Positions 31,455 to 41,224 of a stretch of 64,000 nt of DNA are shown one piece after another. The notes beneath the pieces were generated by a model that searched no databases, was not told where the DNA came from, and was given only the letters and a program-made list of their open reading frames with translations. The translations under genes were made by a program, and so were the position numbers. Each line of letters opens with the position of its first letter. Position 1 is the first letter of the stretch. Source of the stretch: an uncultured Pelagibacteraceae bacterium (lineage in GTDB: Bacteria > Pseudomonadota > Alphaproteobacteria > Pelagibacterales > Pelagibacteraceae); assembly GCA_902540275.1 (NCBI GenBank), contig CACBMB010000004.1, positions 60,677 to 124,676 on the forward strand, in the 5' to 3' direction.

Positions 31455-32714
31455 TTAAACTGCTAATTTGTAAGCAAAGTTTTTTCCTAAATTTTCTTTT
31501 AACTCGTTGTTAAAACGAGCAGCCTCTGCTCCATCAATAATTCTATGATCGTAAGACAATGATAAAGGCAACATAGTTCTTGTAAGGAATTTTCCATCTA
31601 AGAAAACTTGTTTTTTTTCAGATCTTCCAATTCCTAATATCGCAACCTCAGGAAAATTTATAATAGGTGTAAAAAACGATCCTCCAATTCCACCTAAACT
31701 TGTTATTGTCATAGATCCACCAAATAATTCTTTTTTATCAATTTTAAGATTTCTACATTGATCACTAAGATTTTTAAGTTCAGAACTTATAAGATTAATA
31801 TTTTTATTGTCTGCATTTCTTAGTTTAGGAACCATTAAACCGTGCGGAGTATCCACAGCTATTCCAATATGATAATATTTTTTAATAGTCATTTTTCCAG
31901 TATCAATATCATCGATAGAGCTATTGAAATTAGGAAATTTTTTCAATGAAGCAGTCAAAGCTTTAACGATAAAAGCTAAAGGTGTAATTTTTTTTTTTTC
32001 TCCAGTATATATATCGGTAAGTGATGATCTAAATTCCTCTAGCTCTGTGATATCTGCTTCATCATGATTGGTTACATGAGGAATATTTGTCCAAGAATTC
32101 ATCAAGTATTTTGATGATAATTTTTTAACTCTTGGTATATCTTTTATTTCTACTTCTCCAAATTCTGAATGAGAATATTCTTGTTTTAACTTTTCATTTC
32201 TTTTGTTCTCATGATTAACTAAATTATTAGATTTTGAAGCTACAAATAATTTTACATCACTCTCAATAACTCTACCTTTGCGTTCACTGCCTACAACTTG
32301 ATTAATATCTACCTCAAGTTCTCTTGCAAACTTTCGAACCTTTGGACTTGCAGATGATATATTAAAAACTTTATTTTTATCAGTTGATATTTTTTGAGCC
32401 TCTGGTTTTATTTCTTGAGTTTTTTTAATCTCCTTTTTAATTACTGACTTTTTTTCAACTTTTTTTTGTATTTCGTTAATTTCTTCTAAAATTAAAATTA
32501 AGTCACCCTCTGAAACTTTATCTCCCACCTTTGTTTTTAAAGTTTTGATTTTACCATCAAGATTTGAAGGAATTTCCACACTTGATTTGTCACTCTCTAT
32601 TGTTATTAAAGGATCATTTTTTTTTAGTGTTTGACCCTCAGAAACTAAAACTTCTATCACTTCGACATCTTTAAATTCTCCAATATTAGGTACTTTTATT
32701 TCAATTTCTGACAT
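31455..32714 (-). CDS. aceF: pyruvate dehydrogenase E2 (dihydrolipoamide acetyltransferase)
   Basis: A 419-residue E2 core: one lipoyl domain (lipoyl-lysine K43 in ESDKSSVEIPS), a linker rich in Lys and Glu, a peripheral-subunit binding domain (about 118-155, ASPKVRKFARELEVDI) and the acetyltransferase domain ending in SYDHRIIDG with His390 and Asp394. It passes acetyl groups from E1 to CoA. Only one lipoyl domain is present, whereas E. coli AceF has three; the E1 gene carries another. It overlaps aceE by one base. The E3 gene (lpd) is not adjacent. Confidence 0.93.
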   Translation of the reverse strand: MSEIEIKVPNIGEFKDVEVIEVLVSEGQTLKKNDPLITIESDKSSVEIPSNLDGKIKTLKTKVGDKVSEGDLILILEEINEIQKKVEKKSVIKKEIKKTQEIKPEAQKISTDKNKVFNISSASPKVRKFARELEVDINQVVGSERKGRVIESDVKLFVASKSNNLVNHENKRNEKLKQEYSHSEFGEVEIKDIPRVKKLSSKYLMNSWTNIPHVTNHDEADITELEEFRSSLTDIYTGEKKKITPLAFIVKALTASLKKFPNFNSSIDDIDTGKMTIKKYYHIGIAVDTPHGLMVPKLRNADNKNINLISSELKNLSDQCRNLKIDKKELFGGSMTITSLGGIGGSFFTPIINFPEVAILGIGRSEKKQVFLDGKFLTRTMLPLSLSYDHRIIDGAEAARFNNELKENLGKNFAYKLAV

Positions 32715-35700
32715 TATAATTTTGTTGGCATTGGTTTATTTGGATCAATTTTATACTTTTCAATAGCTTTTTTTGCATATTTAGATGTAATTAATTGTTC
32801 TTTGGCTAATACGCTTAATCCATAAGTAACAACATGCTCCTTATTAACTTCAAAAAAATTTCTTAAATTTTTTCTTGTATCACTTCGTCCAAATCCATCT
32901 GTTCCAAGAGAATAAAAACTTTTATTAATATATGGTCTAATTTGATCTGAATTCATTCTCATATAATCAGAAGCAGCTAAAATAGGTCCTTCCGATTTAC
33001 TCAAACATTTTTCGACATAAGACTTTTTTGGTTCCTTATCTGGATTTAAAAGATTATATCTTTCTACTTCTAAACCTTCTCTTCTTAACTCATTAAAACT
33101 TGTTACACTCCATATTTCGCTGTCTATTTGATATTCTTTCTGTAATATTTCAGCACCTGCAATCATTTCTCTTAAGATTGTGCCAGATCCTAGAAATTGA
33201 ATTTTAGTCTTTTTATATTTATTAAATTCTTTAATTTTATACATTCCTTTTAAAATTCCTTCTTCACAAGATTTATCTTTAGGTATAGCTGGATGAGGAT
33301 AATTTTCATTCATGGTTGTAATATAATAGAAAATATTCTCTTTTTTTTCATGCATCCTTCTTAATCCATCTCTAAAAATAACTGCTAATTCATAATGAAA
33401 TGTTGGATCATATGATACGCAATTAGGAATCGTTGCAGCCATAAGATGACTATGGCCATCTTGATGCTGCAAACCTTCTCCTGCTAAAGTTGTTCTTCCA
33501 GCTGTAGCTCCGATTAAAAATCCTCTAGACTGACTATCTGCTCCTGCCCATGCAAGATCCCCTATTCTTTGAAATCCAAACATTGAGTAAAAAAGATAAA
33601 TAGGTATCATCTCAATATCATGGTTTGTATAGGAAGTTCCTGCTGCAATCCAAGAAGACATCGCTCCAGCTTCCGTAATTCCTTCCTCTAAAACTTGTCC
33701 ACTTTTTTCCTCTCTATAAGAGCTCAATTGAGCAGAGTCTTCAGGTTCATATTTTTGTCCCTCGTGAGCATATATCCCAACTTTTTGAAAAAAACCTTCC
33801 ATACCAAATGTTCTAGCTTCATCTGGAATAATAGGGACCAATCGGGGTGCAACATTTTTATCTCTTAGAAGATTTGTAAGCATTCTCACAAGTGCCATTG
33901 TAGTAGACATTTCTTTTTTACCAGTTGAAACTTTCATATTGTCAAAAATATCCTTAGGAGGAGCTTTAATTGGTTTTGCATAGGTAGTTCTTTCTGGAAT
34001 AAATCCACCTAATTGAAGTCTTCTTTCTTTAATATACTTAATCTCTGGAGAATTTTGATCAGGTTTATAATATTCAATATTTTTTACCTGTTGATCTGTT
34101 AATGGAACATCAAATCTATCTCTATAATACATTAAGTCATCAACATCTAATTTCTTAGTCTGGTGTGTAGTATTTACACTTTCTCCACTTTTGCCCATAC
34201 CATAACCTTTGATAGTCTTAGCAATTACAACTGTTGGGCTTCCAATATTTTTAGATGCTTTGTCATAAGCAGCAAAGACTTTATGAGGATCGTGGCCTCC
34301 TCTATTTAATCTCCAGATATCTTTGTCTGAAAGACTAGAGACTAAATCTTTAGTTTCTGGATATTTTCCAAAAAATTTTTCTCTAACATAAGCTCCATCT
34401 CTTGCTTTCATAGCTTGGTATTCGCCGTCAACCGTTTCATTCATTGTTTTTACTAGGTGACCAGTTTTATCATTTGCTAATAATTGATCCCAGTAAGAGC
34501 CCCATATAACTTTAATAACATTCCAACCTGCACCCCTAAAAATTCCCTCTAATTCTTGTATAATTTTTCCATTACCTCTTACAGGTCCATCTAATCTTTG
34601 AAGATTGCAATTTATCACAAATATTAAGTTATCTAATTTCTCCCTTGCAGCTAAACCTATTGCTCCAAGAGACTCTGGCTCATCCATTTCTCCATCACCT
34701 AGAAATGCCCAGACTTTTCTGCCTTCATCTTTAATTAGACCTCTGTTAATCAAATATTTCATATATCTAGCTTGATAAATAGAAAGCATTGGTCCTAAGC
34801 CCATTGAAACAGTTGGAAATTGCCAAAATTTTGGCATTAACCATGGATGAGGATAAGAAGACAAGCCACCAGGATTAACCTCTTGTCTAAAACTATCTAA
34901 TTGTTTTTCATTCAATCTTCCCTCAAGAAATGCTCTAGCATACATGCCAGGAGCACTGTGACCTTGAAAATAAACTAAATCTCCGCCAAATTTATTATTT
35001 TTGGCTCTCCAAAAATGATTCATTCCAACATCATATAAGGTAGCAGCAGATGCAAAGGTTCCTATATGACCTCCAAGTTCAGGAAATTTTTTATTTGCCC
35101 GCACTACCATCGCAGCAGCATTCCATCTTATCAAAGATCTTATTCTTCTCTCTATATTTTGATCTCCATTTGATTTTTTTTCATCACTTACAGGGATCGT
35201 ATTTATATAAGGAGTATTTTGCGTATAAGGAATATTAGCTCCTTCCATGTAAGCTTTATTAATTAATTCCTTTATTAAATAATGAGCTCTCTGATTTCCA
35301 TCTTTTTCTATAACATCCGAAAGAGATTCTAACCACTCACTTGTCTCTAATGGATCAATATCTCCGTGATTTTTAATCTGTATTGTTTCAGATTTTTCCT
35401 CAACTTTTTTTTGAGTCAGTTTTTTTTGTTCTTGATTTTTTTTTAACGAACTTTCTGCTTCTTGAATTAAATTTTCAGTATTTTTCGGAACTTCTTGTGA
35501 AGAAGAAGATTTTTTATCATCACTTGATATGTTTAAAATTAAATCACCTTTAGAAACTTTATCTCCAACTTTTACAACTATAGAATCAATTTTTCCGGAA
35601 AAAATTGATGGTATTTCAACGCTAGATTTATCACTTTCTATAGTAACCACAGGGTCATTCTTTTTAATTTCTTGACCCTCTTTAACCAGTAATTCAATTA

Positions 35701-35752
35701 CCTCAACATTTTCAAAATCGCCAATGTCCGGAACTAATAATTTTTCAGTCAT
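32714..35752 (-). CDS. aceE: pyruvate dehydrogenase E1 (homodimeric type) with N-terminal lipoyl domain
   Basis: A 1012-residue E1. Residues 1-76 are a complete lipoyl domain with K42 in ESDKSSVEIPS, followed by a charged linker to about residue 130. The remaining 880 or so residues are a full AceE: GHIGTFASAATLYDVG, GDGEMDEPE (thiamine diphosphate motif), and HQDGHSHLMAATIPNC. Ordinary AceE is about 887 residues and lacks a lipoyl domain. It decarboxylates pyruvate and acetylates lipoyl groups. The lipoyl segment closely resembles that of the adjacent E2, suggesting it came from E2. One open frame with no break. Confidence 0.95.
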   Translation of the reverse strand: MTEKLLVPDIGDFENVEVIELLVKEGQEIKKNDPVVTIESDKSSVEIPSIFSGKIDSIVVKVGDKVSKGDLILNISSDDKKSSSSQEVPKNTENLIQEAESSLKKNQEQKKLTQKKVEEKSETIQIKNHGDIDPLETSEWLESLSDVIEKDGNQRAHYLIKELINKAYMEGANIPYTQNTPYINTIPVSDEKKSNGDQNIERRIRSLIRWNAAAMVVRANKKFPELGGHIGTFASAATLYDVGMNHFWRAKNNKFGGDLVYFQGHSAPGMYARAFLEGRLNEKQLDSFRQEVNPGGLSSYPHPWLMPKFWQFPTVSMGLGPMLSIYQARYMKYLINRGLIKDEGRKVWAFLGDGEMDEPESLGAIGLAAREKLDNLIFVINCNLQRLDGPVRGNGKIIQELEGIFRGAGWNVIKVIWGSYWDQLLANDKTGHLVKTMNETVDGEYQAMKARDGAYVREKFFGKYPETKDLVSSLSDKDIWRLNRGGHDPHKVFAAYDKASKNIGSPTVVIAKTIKGYGMGKSGESVNTTHQTKKLDVDDLMYYRDRFDVPLTDQQVKNIEYYKPDQNSPEIKYIKERRLQLGGFIPERTTYAKPIKAPPKDIFDNMKVSTGKKEMSTTMALVRMLTNLLRDKNVAPRLVPIIPDEARTFGMEGFFQKVGIYAHEGQKYEPEDSAQLSSYREEKSGQVLEEGITEAGAMSSWIAAGTSYTNHDIEMIPIYLFYSMFGFQRIGDLAWAGADSQSRGFLIGATAGRTTLAGEGLQHQDGHSHLMAATIPNCVSYDPTFHYELAVIFRDGLRRMHEKKENIFYYITTMNENYPHPAIPKDKSCEEGILKGMYKIKEFNKYKKTKIQFLGSGTILREMIAGAEILQKEYQIDSEIWSVTSFNELRREGLEVERYNLLNPDKEPKKSYVEKCLSKSEGPILAASDYMRMNSDQIRPYINKSFYSLGTDGFGRSDTRKNLRNFFEVNKEHVVTYGLSVLAKEQLITSKYAKKAIEKYKIDPNKPMPTKL

Positions 35753-35846
35753 TTTTATGTTTTATACACTATAAAAAAGTTGTTAAATGCAAATCTTAAC
35801 ACATTCTGCTCAATTTTTTGACACTCTTTGACTGTATGCTTCAAAA

Positions 35847-35963
35847 ATGATTAAAAAGTTATTAAAAACACTTATTCAGCCAAAAGATAGCACTTATATA
35901 GATGCTAAAATATGGATACAAAAAATTTTATTAGAAGAGAAATACGGAAAAATTAATTCTTAA
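35847..35963 (+). CDS. possible 38-residue small protein
   Basis: A short open frame reading MIKKLLKTLIQP and ending EEKYGKINS, between divergent aceE and convergent thiolase. I recognise no family. It is amphipathic and basic at its start. In its favour: the TAA shares a TTAA with the thiolase stop, a 4-nt overlap used by several convergent pairs in this window, and codon choice matches neighbours. Against: no clear Shine-Dalgarno sequence. It may be a real small gene or chance. Confidence 0.4.
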   Translation: MIKKLLKTLIQPKDSTYIDAKIWIQKILLEEKYGKINS

Positions 35964-37135
35964 ATTCGCTCAACACATAAAGCTATTCCCATTCCACCAC
36001 CTATACAAAGTGTTGCACAACCTTTATTTATTTTTTGTCTTTTCATTTCATGTATGAGTGTAACTAGAATTCTTGCACCCGATGCCCCAATAGGATGACC
36101 TAAAGCAATTGCTCCACCATTTACATTTACTTTATTTTGATCAATACCTAGCTCTTGAATTACTGCAATACTTTGTGCAGCAAAAGCCTCATTAATTTCA
36201 AACAAATCAATTTCATCTAATTTCCATTTTGCTTTTTTGGCAGCCAAACGCACGGCATCTATGGGGCCTAATCCCATCAAGGAAGGATCCACTCCGACTG
36301 ATGCCCATGACACTATTTTGGCTAATGGCTCAATTGATCTTTTTTCTACTTCTTTTAAAGTAGTTAGGAGTAAAGCAGCAGCACCATCATTTATTCCAGA
36401 AGAATTTCCAGGTGTAACAGTTCCATCTTTTTTAAAGACAGTTTTTAATTTTTCTAAGTCAGACATTTTTAGATCTAACCTTGGATGCTCATCATAAGCT
36501 AATAGGTTTCCATCTAAATCTACTTTAATTAATTCATCATTAAATCTATTACTCTTAATTGCTTTCTCTGTTTTTTTTTGTGAATTTAATGCGAATTCAT
36601 CTTGGGTTTGTCTTGATATATCAAATTTTTTTGCTACATTTTCTGCTGTAACGCCCATATGATAATTATTAAATGCATCTATTAATCCATCTTTAAGCAT
36701 CGTATCCGATAATCTATCCTCAGAAAATTTTTTTTCATCTCTGTAAAAAATTGAGTGTGGTGAAATTGACATATTTTCTTGACCACCAACAATTACATTT
36801 AATGACTCACCTAATTTTATTAATTGATATCCTGACACAACTGCTCTAAGTCCAGATCCACATACTTGATTGATGATATGTGCAGGTTTGGAGTTTGGTA
36901 TACCAGCATTTATAGCAGCCTGCCTAGCTGGGTTCTGTCCAGCTCCTGCAGTTAATACTTGTCCCATTATTATTTCATCAATTTCTTCTCCAGTAGTTTT
37001 AGATCTTTTTAAAACTTCTTTTATGACTATAGATCCAAGTTGATCTGAGGGTATATTTTTTAATGATCCTTTATAAGTACCTATCGGTGTTCTAATTGCG
37101 CTAGCGATAACTACTTCTTTTGATTTATTAACCAT
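35960..37135 (-). CDS. acetyl-CoA C-acetyltransferase (thiolase)
   Basis: A 391-residue thiolase with all three catalytic sites: the nucleophile cysteine in NQVCGSGLRAV, the histidine in GGAIALGHPIGASGARI and the C-terminal cysteine in CIGGGMGIA. It condenses two acetyl-CoA or cleaves acetoacetyl-CoA; length and motifs suggest the biosynthetic/acetoacetyl type (PhaA/AtoB), though substrate range cannot be fixed. No phaB or other beta-oxidation genes adjoin it. A free-standing gene between PDH and tRNA-Arg. Confidence 0.92.
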   Translation of the reverse strand: MVNKSKEVVIASAIRTPIGTYKGSLKNIPSDQLGSIVIKEVLKRSKTTGEEIDEIIMGQVLTAGAGQNPARQAAINAGIPNSKPAHIINQVCGSGLRAVVSGYQLIKLGESLNVIVGGQENMSISPHSIFYRDEKKFSEDRLSDTMLKDGLIDAFNNYHMGVTAENVAKKFDISRQTQDEFALNSQKKTEKAIKSNRFNDELIKVDLDGNLLAYDEHPRLDLKMSDLEKLKTVFKKDGTVTPGNSSGINDGAAALLLTTLKEVEKRSIEPLAKIVSWASVGVDPSLMGLGPIDAVRLAAKKAKWKLDEIDLFEINEAFAAQSIAVIQELGIDQNKVNVNGGAIALGHPIGASGARILVTLIHEMKRQKINKGCATLCIGGGMGIALCVERI

Positions 37136-37184
37136 AAAATTTTAAATTTATCTTAGCATTAAAATACACTAAAAATTAGTATAC

Positions 37185-37190
37185 TATAAT
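37185..37190 (+). promoter_or_regulatory. -10 element upstream of tRNA-Arg
   Basis: A perfect TATAAT lies 20 nt upstream of the mature tRNA-Arg 5' end. No good -35 hexamer is found at the expected spacing, so this is a partial promoter call. Confidence 0.4.
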
Positions 37191-37209
37191 TAAATAAAAA
37201 TTTAAAAAC

Positions 37210-37286
37210 GCGCCTGTAGCTCAACTGGATAGAGCGCTTGGCTACGGACCAGGAGGTTCTGGGTTCGACTCCTAGCAGGCGCACCA
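37210..37286 (+). tRNA. tRNA-Arg (anticodon ACG)
   Basis: A 77-nt cloverleaf with acceptor stem GCGCCTG/CAGGCGC, D arm, anticodon stem CTTGG/CCAGG with loop CTACGGA (anticodon ACG, normally edited to ICG to read CGU, CGC and CGA), T arm with GGTTCGACTCC, and an encoded CCA. All stems pair well. Confidence 0.98.
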
Positions 37287-37300
37287 TAAGTGTAATATAT

Positions 37301-37399
37301 ATGTTTAAATGGTTAATAAATGCTTCTCTTCAAATGTCTGTTATATATTTTTTTATAATCATTTTCATAATTTTATTAATTTTAACTTTTATACTATAA
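37301..37399 (+). CDS. possible 32-residue single-membrane-helix protein
   Basis: A short open frame between tRNA-Arg and the thioesterase gene, starting MFKWLINASLQM. Residues 13-32 are an unbroken hydrophobic helix of Ile, Leu and Phe. It ends 6 nt before the thioesterase start, close enough to be in one transcript. No family is recognised. Hydrophobic runs arise easily by chance in T-rich DNA, so support is modest. Confidence 0.35.
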   Translation: MFKWLINASLQMSVIYFFIIIFIILLILTFIL

Positions 37400-37405
37400 A
37401 GAATT

Positions 37406-37831
37406 ATGTCTAAGAAATTTGAGCAAATAAGTTTAAAACAGGGTTTTATGAAACATAACGGTGGTGTTATGTTTAGAAATATTTCAGAAATAGAATATGA
37501 ATTTAAATCTAAAATAAATGAAAATCATTTAAATGCGGCGGGCATTACTCATGGTGGATATTTATCTGCATTAGTAGATGCAGGGGCAGGAACCGCGGCA
37601 CACCGTTCAGCTGATAATGCTCCTTGTGTAACTATTTCGTTAGATCTTAAATTTATAGGTGCATCAAAATTAGGTGATGAAATAATTGGGCATGTAAAAA
37701 TTCTTAAAAAAACAAAAACTTTAATATTTGTATTCTGTGAATTAAAATGTGAAAATAAAATTATTACTTCTGCTTCAGGAGTTTGGAAAATTTTAAAAGT
37801 CAAACCCTCTGATTTAGGACCAGGTGGATAA
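37406..37831 (+). CDS. PaaI-family hotdog thioesterase
   Basis: A 141-residue hotdog-fold protein. The family signature NAAGITHGGYLSALVDAGAG contains the conserved Gly-Gly turn and the helix residue Asp used as catalytic acid, followed by TISLDLKFIGA. Such enzymes hydrolyse acyl-CoA esters, often aromatic or medium chain. The substrate is not predictable. It sits 571 nt from the thiolase on the opposite strand; a link to acyl-CoA turnover is possible but not shown. Confidence 0.85.
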   Translation: MSKKFEQISLKQGFMKHNGGVMFRNISEIEYEFKSKINENHLNAAGITHGGYLSALVDAGAGTAAHRSADNAPCVTISLDLKFIGASKLGDEIIGHVKILKKTKTLIFVFCELKCENKIITSASGVWKILKVKPSDLGPGG

Positions 37832-38002
37832 TTTCATGTCAGAATTAATGTTTTGTAAAAACTAAATTGTGATAAAATAAATTTAATTAATAAAGCAAAT
37901 GAGAACTTTTTATCCTTCGATTCGGTCATGTTTTAGTCTATTTTTGTTCTTTAGCACTAACTATATCTGGTAGGAAAAAAAAAGAATATACCAAAGATAG
38001 AA

Positions 38003-40480
38003 ATGACAAAAAATAAAATCACAGCAGTTTTAGGTCCTACAAATACAGGTAAAACACATTTGGCCATTGAAACAATGTTAGCTTTTGATACTGGAATGAT
38101 TGGTTTTCCATTGAGGTTACTTGCTAGAGAAGTTTACGACAAAGTAATCAAAAAAATTCAGTTAGATAAAGTAGCTTTAATTACAGGTGAAGAAAAAATT
38201 ATTCCTACTAATGCGAAATATTTCTTATGCACAGTTGAGTCAATGCCAATTGATAAACAATTAGAGTTTGTTGGGGTAGATGAAATACAAATGTGTGCAG
38301 ATCATGAACGTGGTCACATTTTTACAGATCGTTTGATAAATATGAGAGGCAGTAAATTAACAATGTTTATGGGCTCAAATACAATAAAAAATATAATATC
38401 AAAATTAGAGGATGACATAGAATTTATTAATAGAAATAGGTTATCAAAACTTTCATACTCAGGTCATAAAAAGATTTCTCGTATTAGTAGAAAGACTGCA
38501 ATTATAGCATTTTCAGCAGAAGAAGTTTATGCAATAGCAGAATTGATTCGAAGACAGAAAGGTGGTGCTGCAATAGTCATGGGGTCATTGAGTCCGAAAA
38601 CTAGAAATGCTCAGGTTGAATTATATCAATCAGGTGATGTTGATTTTTTAGTTGCTACGGATGCAATAGGAATGGGAATAAACATGGATCTTAATCATGT
38701 ATATTTTTCAAATTTAAAAAAATTTGATGGACGAAAGTTAAGAAAACTTAACTTATCTGAAATAGGCCAAATTGCAGGTAGAGCGGGTAGATACTTAAAT
38801 GATGGATATTTTGGAATTACCGGTCAATGTAAAGAGATTAATGCTGAAGAAGTTGATTTACTTGAAAATCATAGGTTTGAGGAAATACAATATTTATTTT
38901 GGAGAAACTCAAATCTAGATTTTAAAAATCCATTAAATCTTATCAAGTCATTAGATGAAAAACCAAATAAAGGGTGGTTAAGAAAAATACATGAATGTGA
39001 GGATGAAAAGGCTCTCAAATTTTTTTTAAGAGACAAAAATTTTGAAAATATGAAATTGAATGAGGAAAAATTAAGACTTCTTTGGGAATGTTGTCAAATA
39101 CCAGATTTTGTTAAAAAAACTTACGGAAATCATTTTGAGGTAATAGCCAATGTTTTCAAATTCTTAAATGAAAAAAAAGGAAAAATAACTGAAGATTATA
39201 TACATCTTCAACTATTAAAACTTAATAAATTCGAAGGAAATGTTGATTCTTTATCGAATAGAATTGCAAATGTGAGAACTTGGTCATATGTTTCTAATAA
39301 AAATAATTGGGTAGAAAATCAAGATTATTGGATTGAAAAAACTAAATTACTAGAAGATAAACTTTCAGATAGACTTCATGAAGAACTTACAAAAACTTTC
39401 ATTGATAAACGAGCAAGTATACTTGCAAGAGGTTTAAAACAAGATATGGAATTTGATATGAAAATCCTGGATAACAATAAGGTTATGATTGATGATCAGT
39501 TTATAGGCAAAATTAATGGACTTAAATTGGAATTAGATTTAAAAAAAAATGCATTAGAGACAGATATTAAATCCTTAAAAAAAGCTGCTAGACAAACAAT
39601 AGGACCAGAATTTAAAAGAAGAATTCAAATGATAACTGAAACAGGATTAATTGAATTACATGATGATTTTAAAATTTACTGGAATGAGTCTCCAATAGCA
39701 AAACTAACATCTGGAAAAGATTATTTAAATCCAAATTTTGAATTAATTGTAGACGAAATTTTAGAACAAGACCAAAAAAAAAAATTAATGAATTACATTG
39801 ATGTATGGTTAGAAAATAAAATCAAAACTGTACTTAAAAGTCTTATCGATTTAAAAAATTTAAAAGATAATAATTCCTCAATCAAAGCCTTAGCTTTTCA
39901 ACTTTATGAGAATAATGGAGTTCTTAAGAGAGAAAATGTACTAGAATACGTGAAAGATTTAAAACAAAACGACAGGAAAATTTTAAGAGATCTTGGAGTT
40001 AAATTTGGCAGATATCATATTTTTTTATTTAAACTTATTAAACCAGAAGCCGTATCATTAAGAACTTTATTATGGAAAAATTATCATCAAAAATACTTTA
40101 AATTAGTTCCACCAAAATTTGGTCTTAATTTTTTAGATGATAAAAATTTAAATCAAAAATTCATGTTACTTTGTGGTTTCGAAAAATTTAATAATTATTA
40201 TATTAGAATAGATATACTCGAAAGATTATTTGTTCAAATTATTAATTCTGATATTAAAGAAAAAAAAGAAATAAAAATGGTACCTGAAATGTTAAATCTT
40301 TTAGGATGCAACAAAGAAAACTTTGTAAATCTTTTAAAAAACATGAGTTATAAAATTAAAGAAGAAGAAAATGAAATTTATTTTAGATATATCCCAAAAA
40401 AAATAAGTAAAAAAACTTTTAATAAAAAAGATAAAAAAGAAAACCCCTTTAATATTTTAAAAAATTTACAATTGAATTAA
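38003..40480 (+). CDS. SUV3-like superfamily 2 RNA helicase
   Basis: An 825-residue helicase resembling mitochondrial SUV3. Motif I is GPTNTGKTH (residues 11-19), motif II is DEIQ (VGVDEIQMCADHERGHIFT), motif III is MGSNT, and the C-terminal RecA domain has FLVATDAIGMGINMDL and QIAGRAGRY (motif VI). In mitochondria SUV3 works with PNPase in RNA degradation; in alphaproteobacteria the role is less clear. The C-terminal 350 residues are a poorly conserved alpha-helical region. The next gene, a TerB-like protein, starts 4 nt after it, then ferredoxin and CarD follow in one run. Confidence 0.88.
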   Translation: MTKNKITAVLGPTNTGKTHLAIETMLAFDTGMIGFPLRLLAREVYDKVIKKIQLDKVALITGEEKIIPTNAKYFLCTVESMPIDKQLEFVGVDEIQMCADHERGHIFTDRLINMRGSKLTMFMGSNTIKNIISKLEDDIEFINRNRLSKLSYSGHKKISRISRKTAIIAFSAEEVYAIAELIRRQKGGAAIVMGSLSPKTRNAQVELYQSGDVDFLVATDAIGMGINMDLNHVYFSNLKKFDGRKLRKLNLSEIGQIAGRAGRYLNDGYFGITGQCKEINAEEVDLLENHRFEEIQYLFWRNSNLDFKNPLNLIKSLDEKPNKGWLRKIHECEDEKALKFFLRDKNFENMKLNEEKLRLLWECCQIPDFVKKTYGNHFEVIANVFKFLNEKKGKITEDYIHLQLLKLNKFEGNVDSLSNRIANVRTWSYVSNKNNWVENQDYWIEKTKLLEDKLSDRLHEELTKTFIDKRASILARGLKQDMEFDMKILDNNKVMIDDQFIGKINGLKLELDLKKNALETDIKSLKKAARQTIGPEFKRRIQMITETGLIELHDDFKIYWNESPIAKLTSGKDYLNPNFELIVDEILEQDQKKKLMNYIDVWLENKIKTVLKSLIDLKNLKDNNSSIKALAFQLYENNGVLKRENVLEYVKDLKQNDRKILRDLGVKFGRYHIFLFKLIKPEAVSLRTLLWKNYHQKYFKLVPPKFGLNFLDDKNLNQKFMLLCGFEKFNNYYIRIDILERLFVQIINSDIKEKKEIKMVPEMLNLLGCNKENFVNLLKNMSYKIKEEENEIYFRYIPKKISKKTFNKKDKKENPFNILKNLQLN

Positions 40481-40484
40481 GATA

Positions 40485-40898
40485 ATGTTTTTCAAAAAAA
40501 ATATCAAAAACATTGAAAATAATCGTTTAATAAAAATCTCAGCATTATTAATTCATGCAGCTAAAATTGATGAAAATTATTCACTTAATGAAGAAAAAAT
40601 AATTAAAGAAACACTATTAGAACTTGGGGCAAATAGTGAGAATATAAATGAAATTATTGAAGATGGAAAAAAAATTGAAACCAACTCAAACCAAATTTTG
40701 GAATTTACTAAAGAAGTAAAAAATATGGATATTGATAATAAAAAAAAAATTATAGAAAGTTTATGGAGAATTATTTATTCAAATAATGAAGCTGATGTAT
40801 ATGAAACTAGCTTGATGAGACGACTTGCTGGCTTATTGTATGTTGACAATATAACTATGGGAGATATTAAAAATAAAATTAAAAAAGAATATTTATAA
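40485..40898 (+). CDS. TerB-like family protein
   Basis: A 137-residue all-helical acidic protein of the TerB/DjlA-N type. Supporting patterns are [21 protein letters not shown] (the metal-ligand acidic helix region) and [23 protein letters not shown]. Homologues are annotated tellurite-resistance TerB but are widespread and mostly uncharacterised. It overlaps the ferredoxin start by one base, placing it in a helicase-terB-fdxA-carD run. Confidence 0.78.
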   Translation: MFFKKNIKNIENNRLIKISALLIHAAKIDENYSLNEEKIIKETLLELGANSENINEIIEDGKKIETNSNQILEFTKEVKNMDIDNKKKIIESLWRIIYSNNEADVYETSLMRRLAGLLYVDNITMGDIKNKIKKEYL

Positions 40899-41224
40899 TG
40901 ACTTATATTGTTAATGATAAATGTATTAAATGTAAATTAACCGACTGTGTAGAAGTATGTCCTGTCGATTGTTTTTATGAAGGGAAAAATATGCTTGTAA
41001 TTAAACCTGATGAGTGTATAGATTGTGGCGTTTGCGAGCCTGAATGTCCTGTTGATGCTATAAAGGCAGATACTGAACCGGGAAGTGAAAAGTGGTTAGA
41101 AATCAATAAAAAATATTCTGAGATCTGGCCCAATATAAATGTAAAAAAAGATCCACCTTCGGATCATGAAAAATATAAAGATGAGCAAAATAAGTTTGAA
41201 AAATATTTTAAAGAAAACATTTAA
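40898..41224 (+). CDS. fdxA: 7Fe ferredoxin
   Basis: A 108-residue FdxA-type ferredoxin. The first cluster motif, [16 protein letters not shown] (C9, C12, C17, C21), and the second, [12 protein letters not shown], bind 3Fe-4S and 4Fe-4S centres as in Azotobacter-type 7Fe ferredoxins. The C-terminal 45 residues form the usual extension. It is a soluble electron carrier. Its 3' end overlaps the annotated start of carD by 59 nt in another frame. ferredoxin-carD adjacency is common in alphaproteobacteria. Confidence 0.94.
   Translation: MTYIVNDKCIKCKLTDCVEVCPVDCFYEGKNMLVIKPDECIDCGVCEPECPVDAIKADTEPGSEKWLEINKKYSEIWPNINVKKDPPSDHEKYKDEQNKFEKYFKENI

Noticed and set aside
31133..31513. 126-residue frame opposite the EamA and E2 genes
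   Set aside because: Spans two real genes on the other strand and shows no family features.
37899..37973. 24-residue frame (MRTFYPSIRSCF...) before the helicase gene
   Set aside because: No ribosome-binding site, no regulatory hairpin and no recognisable leader-peptide pattern.
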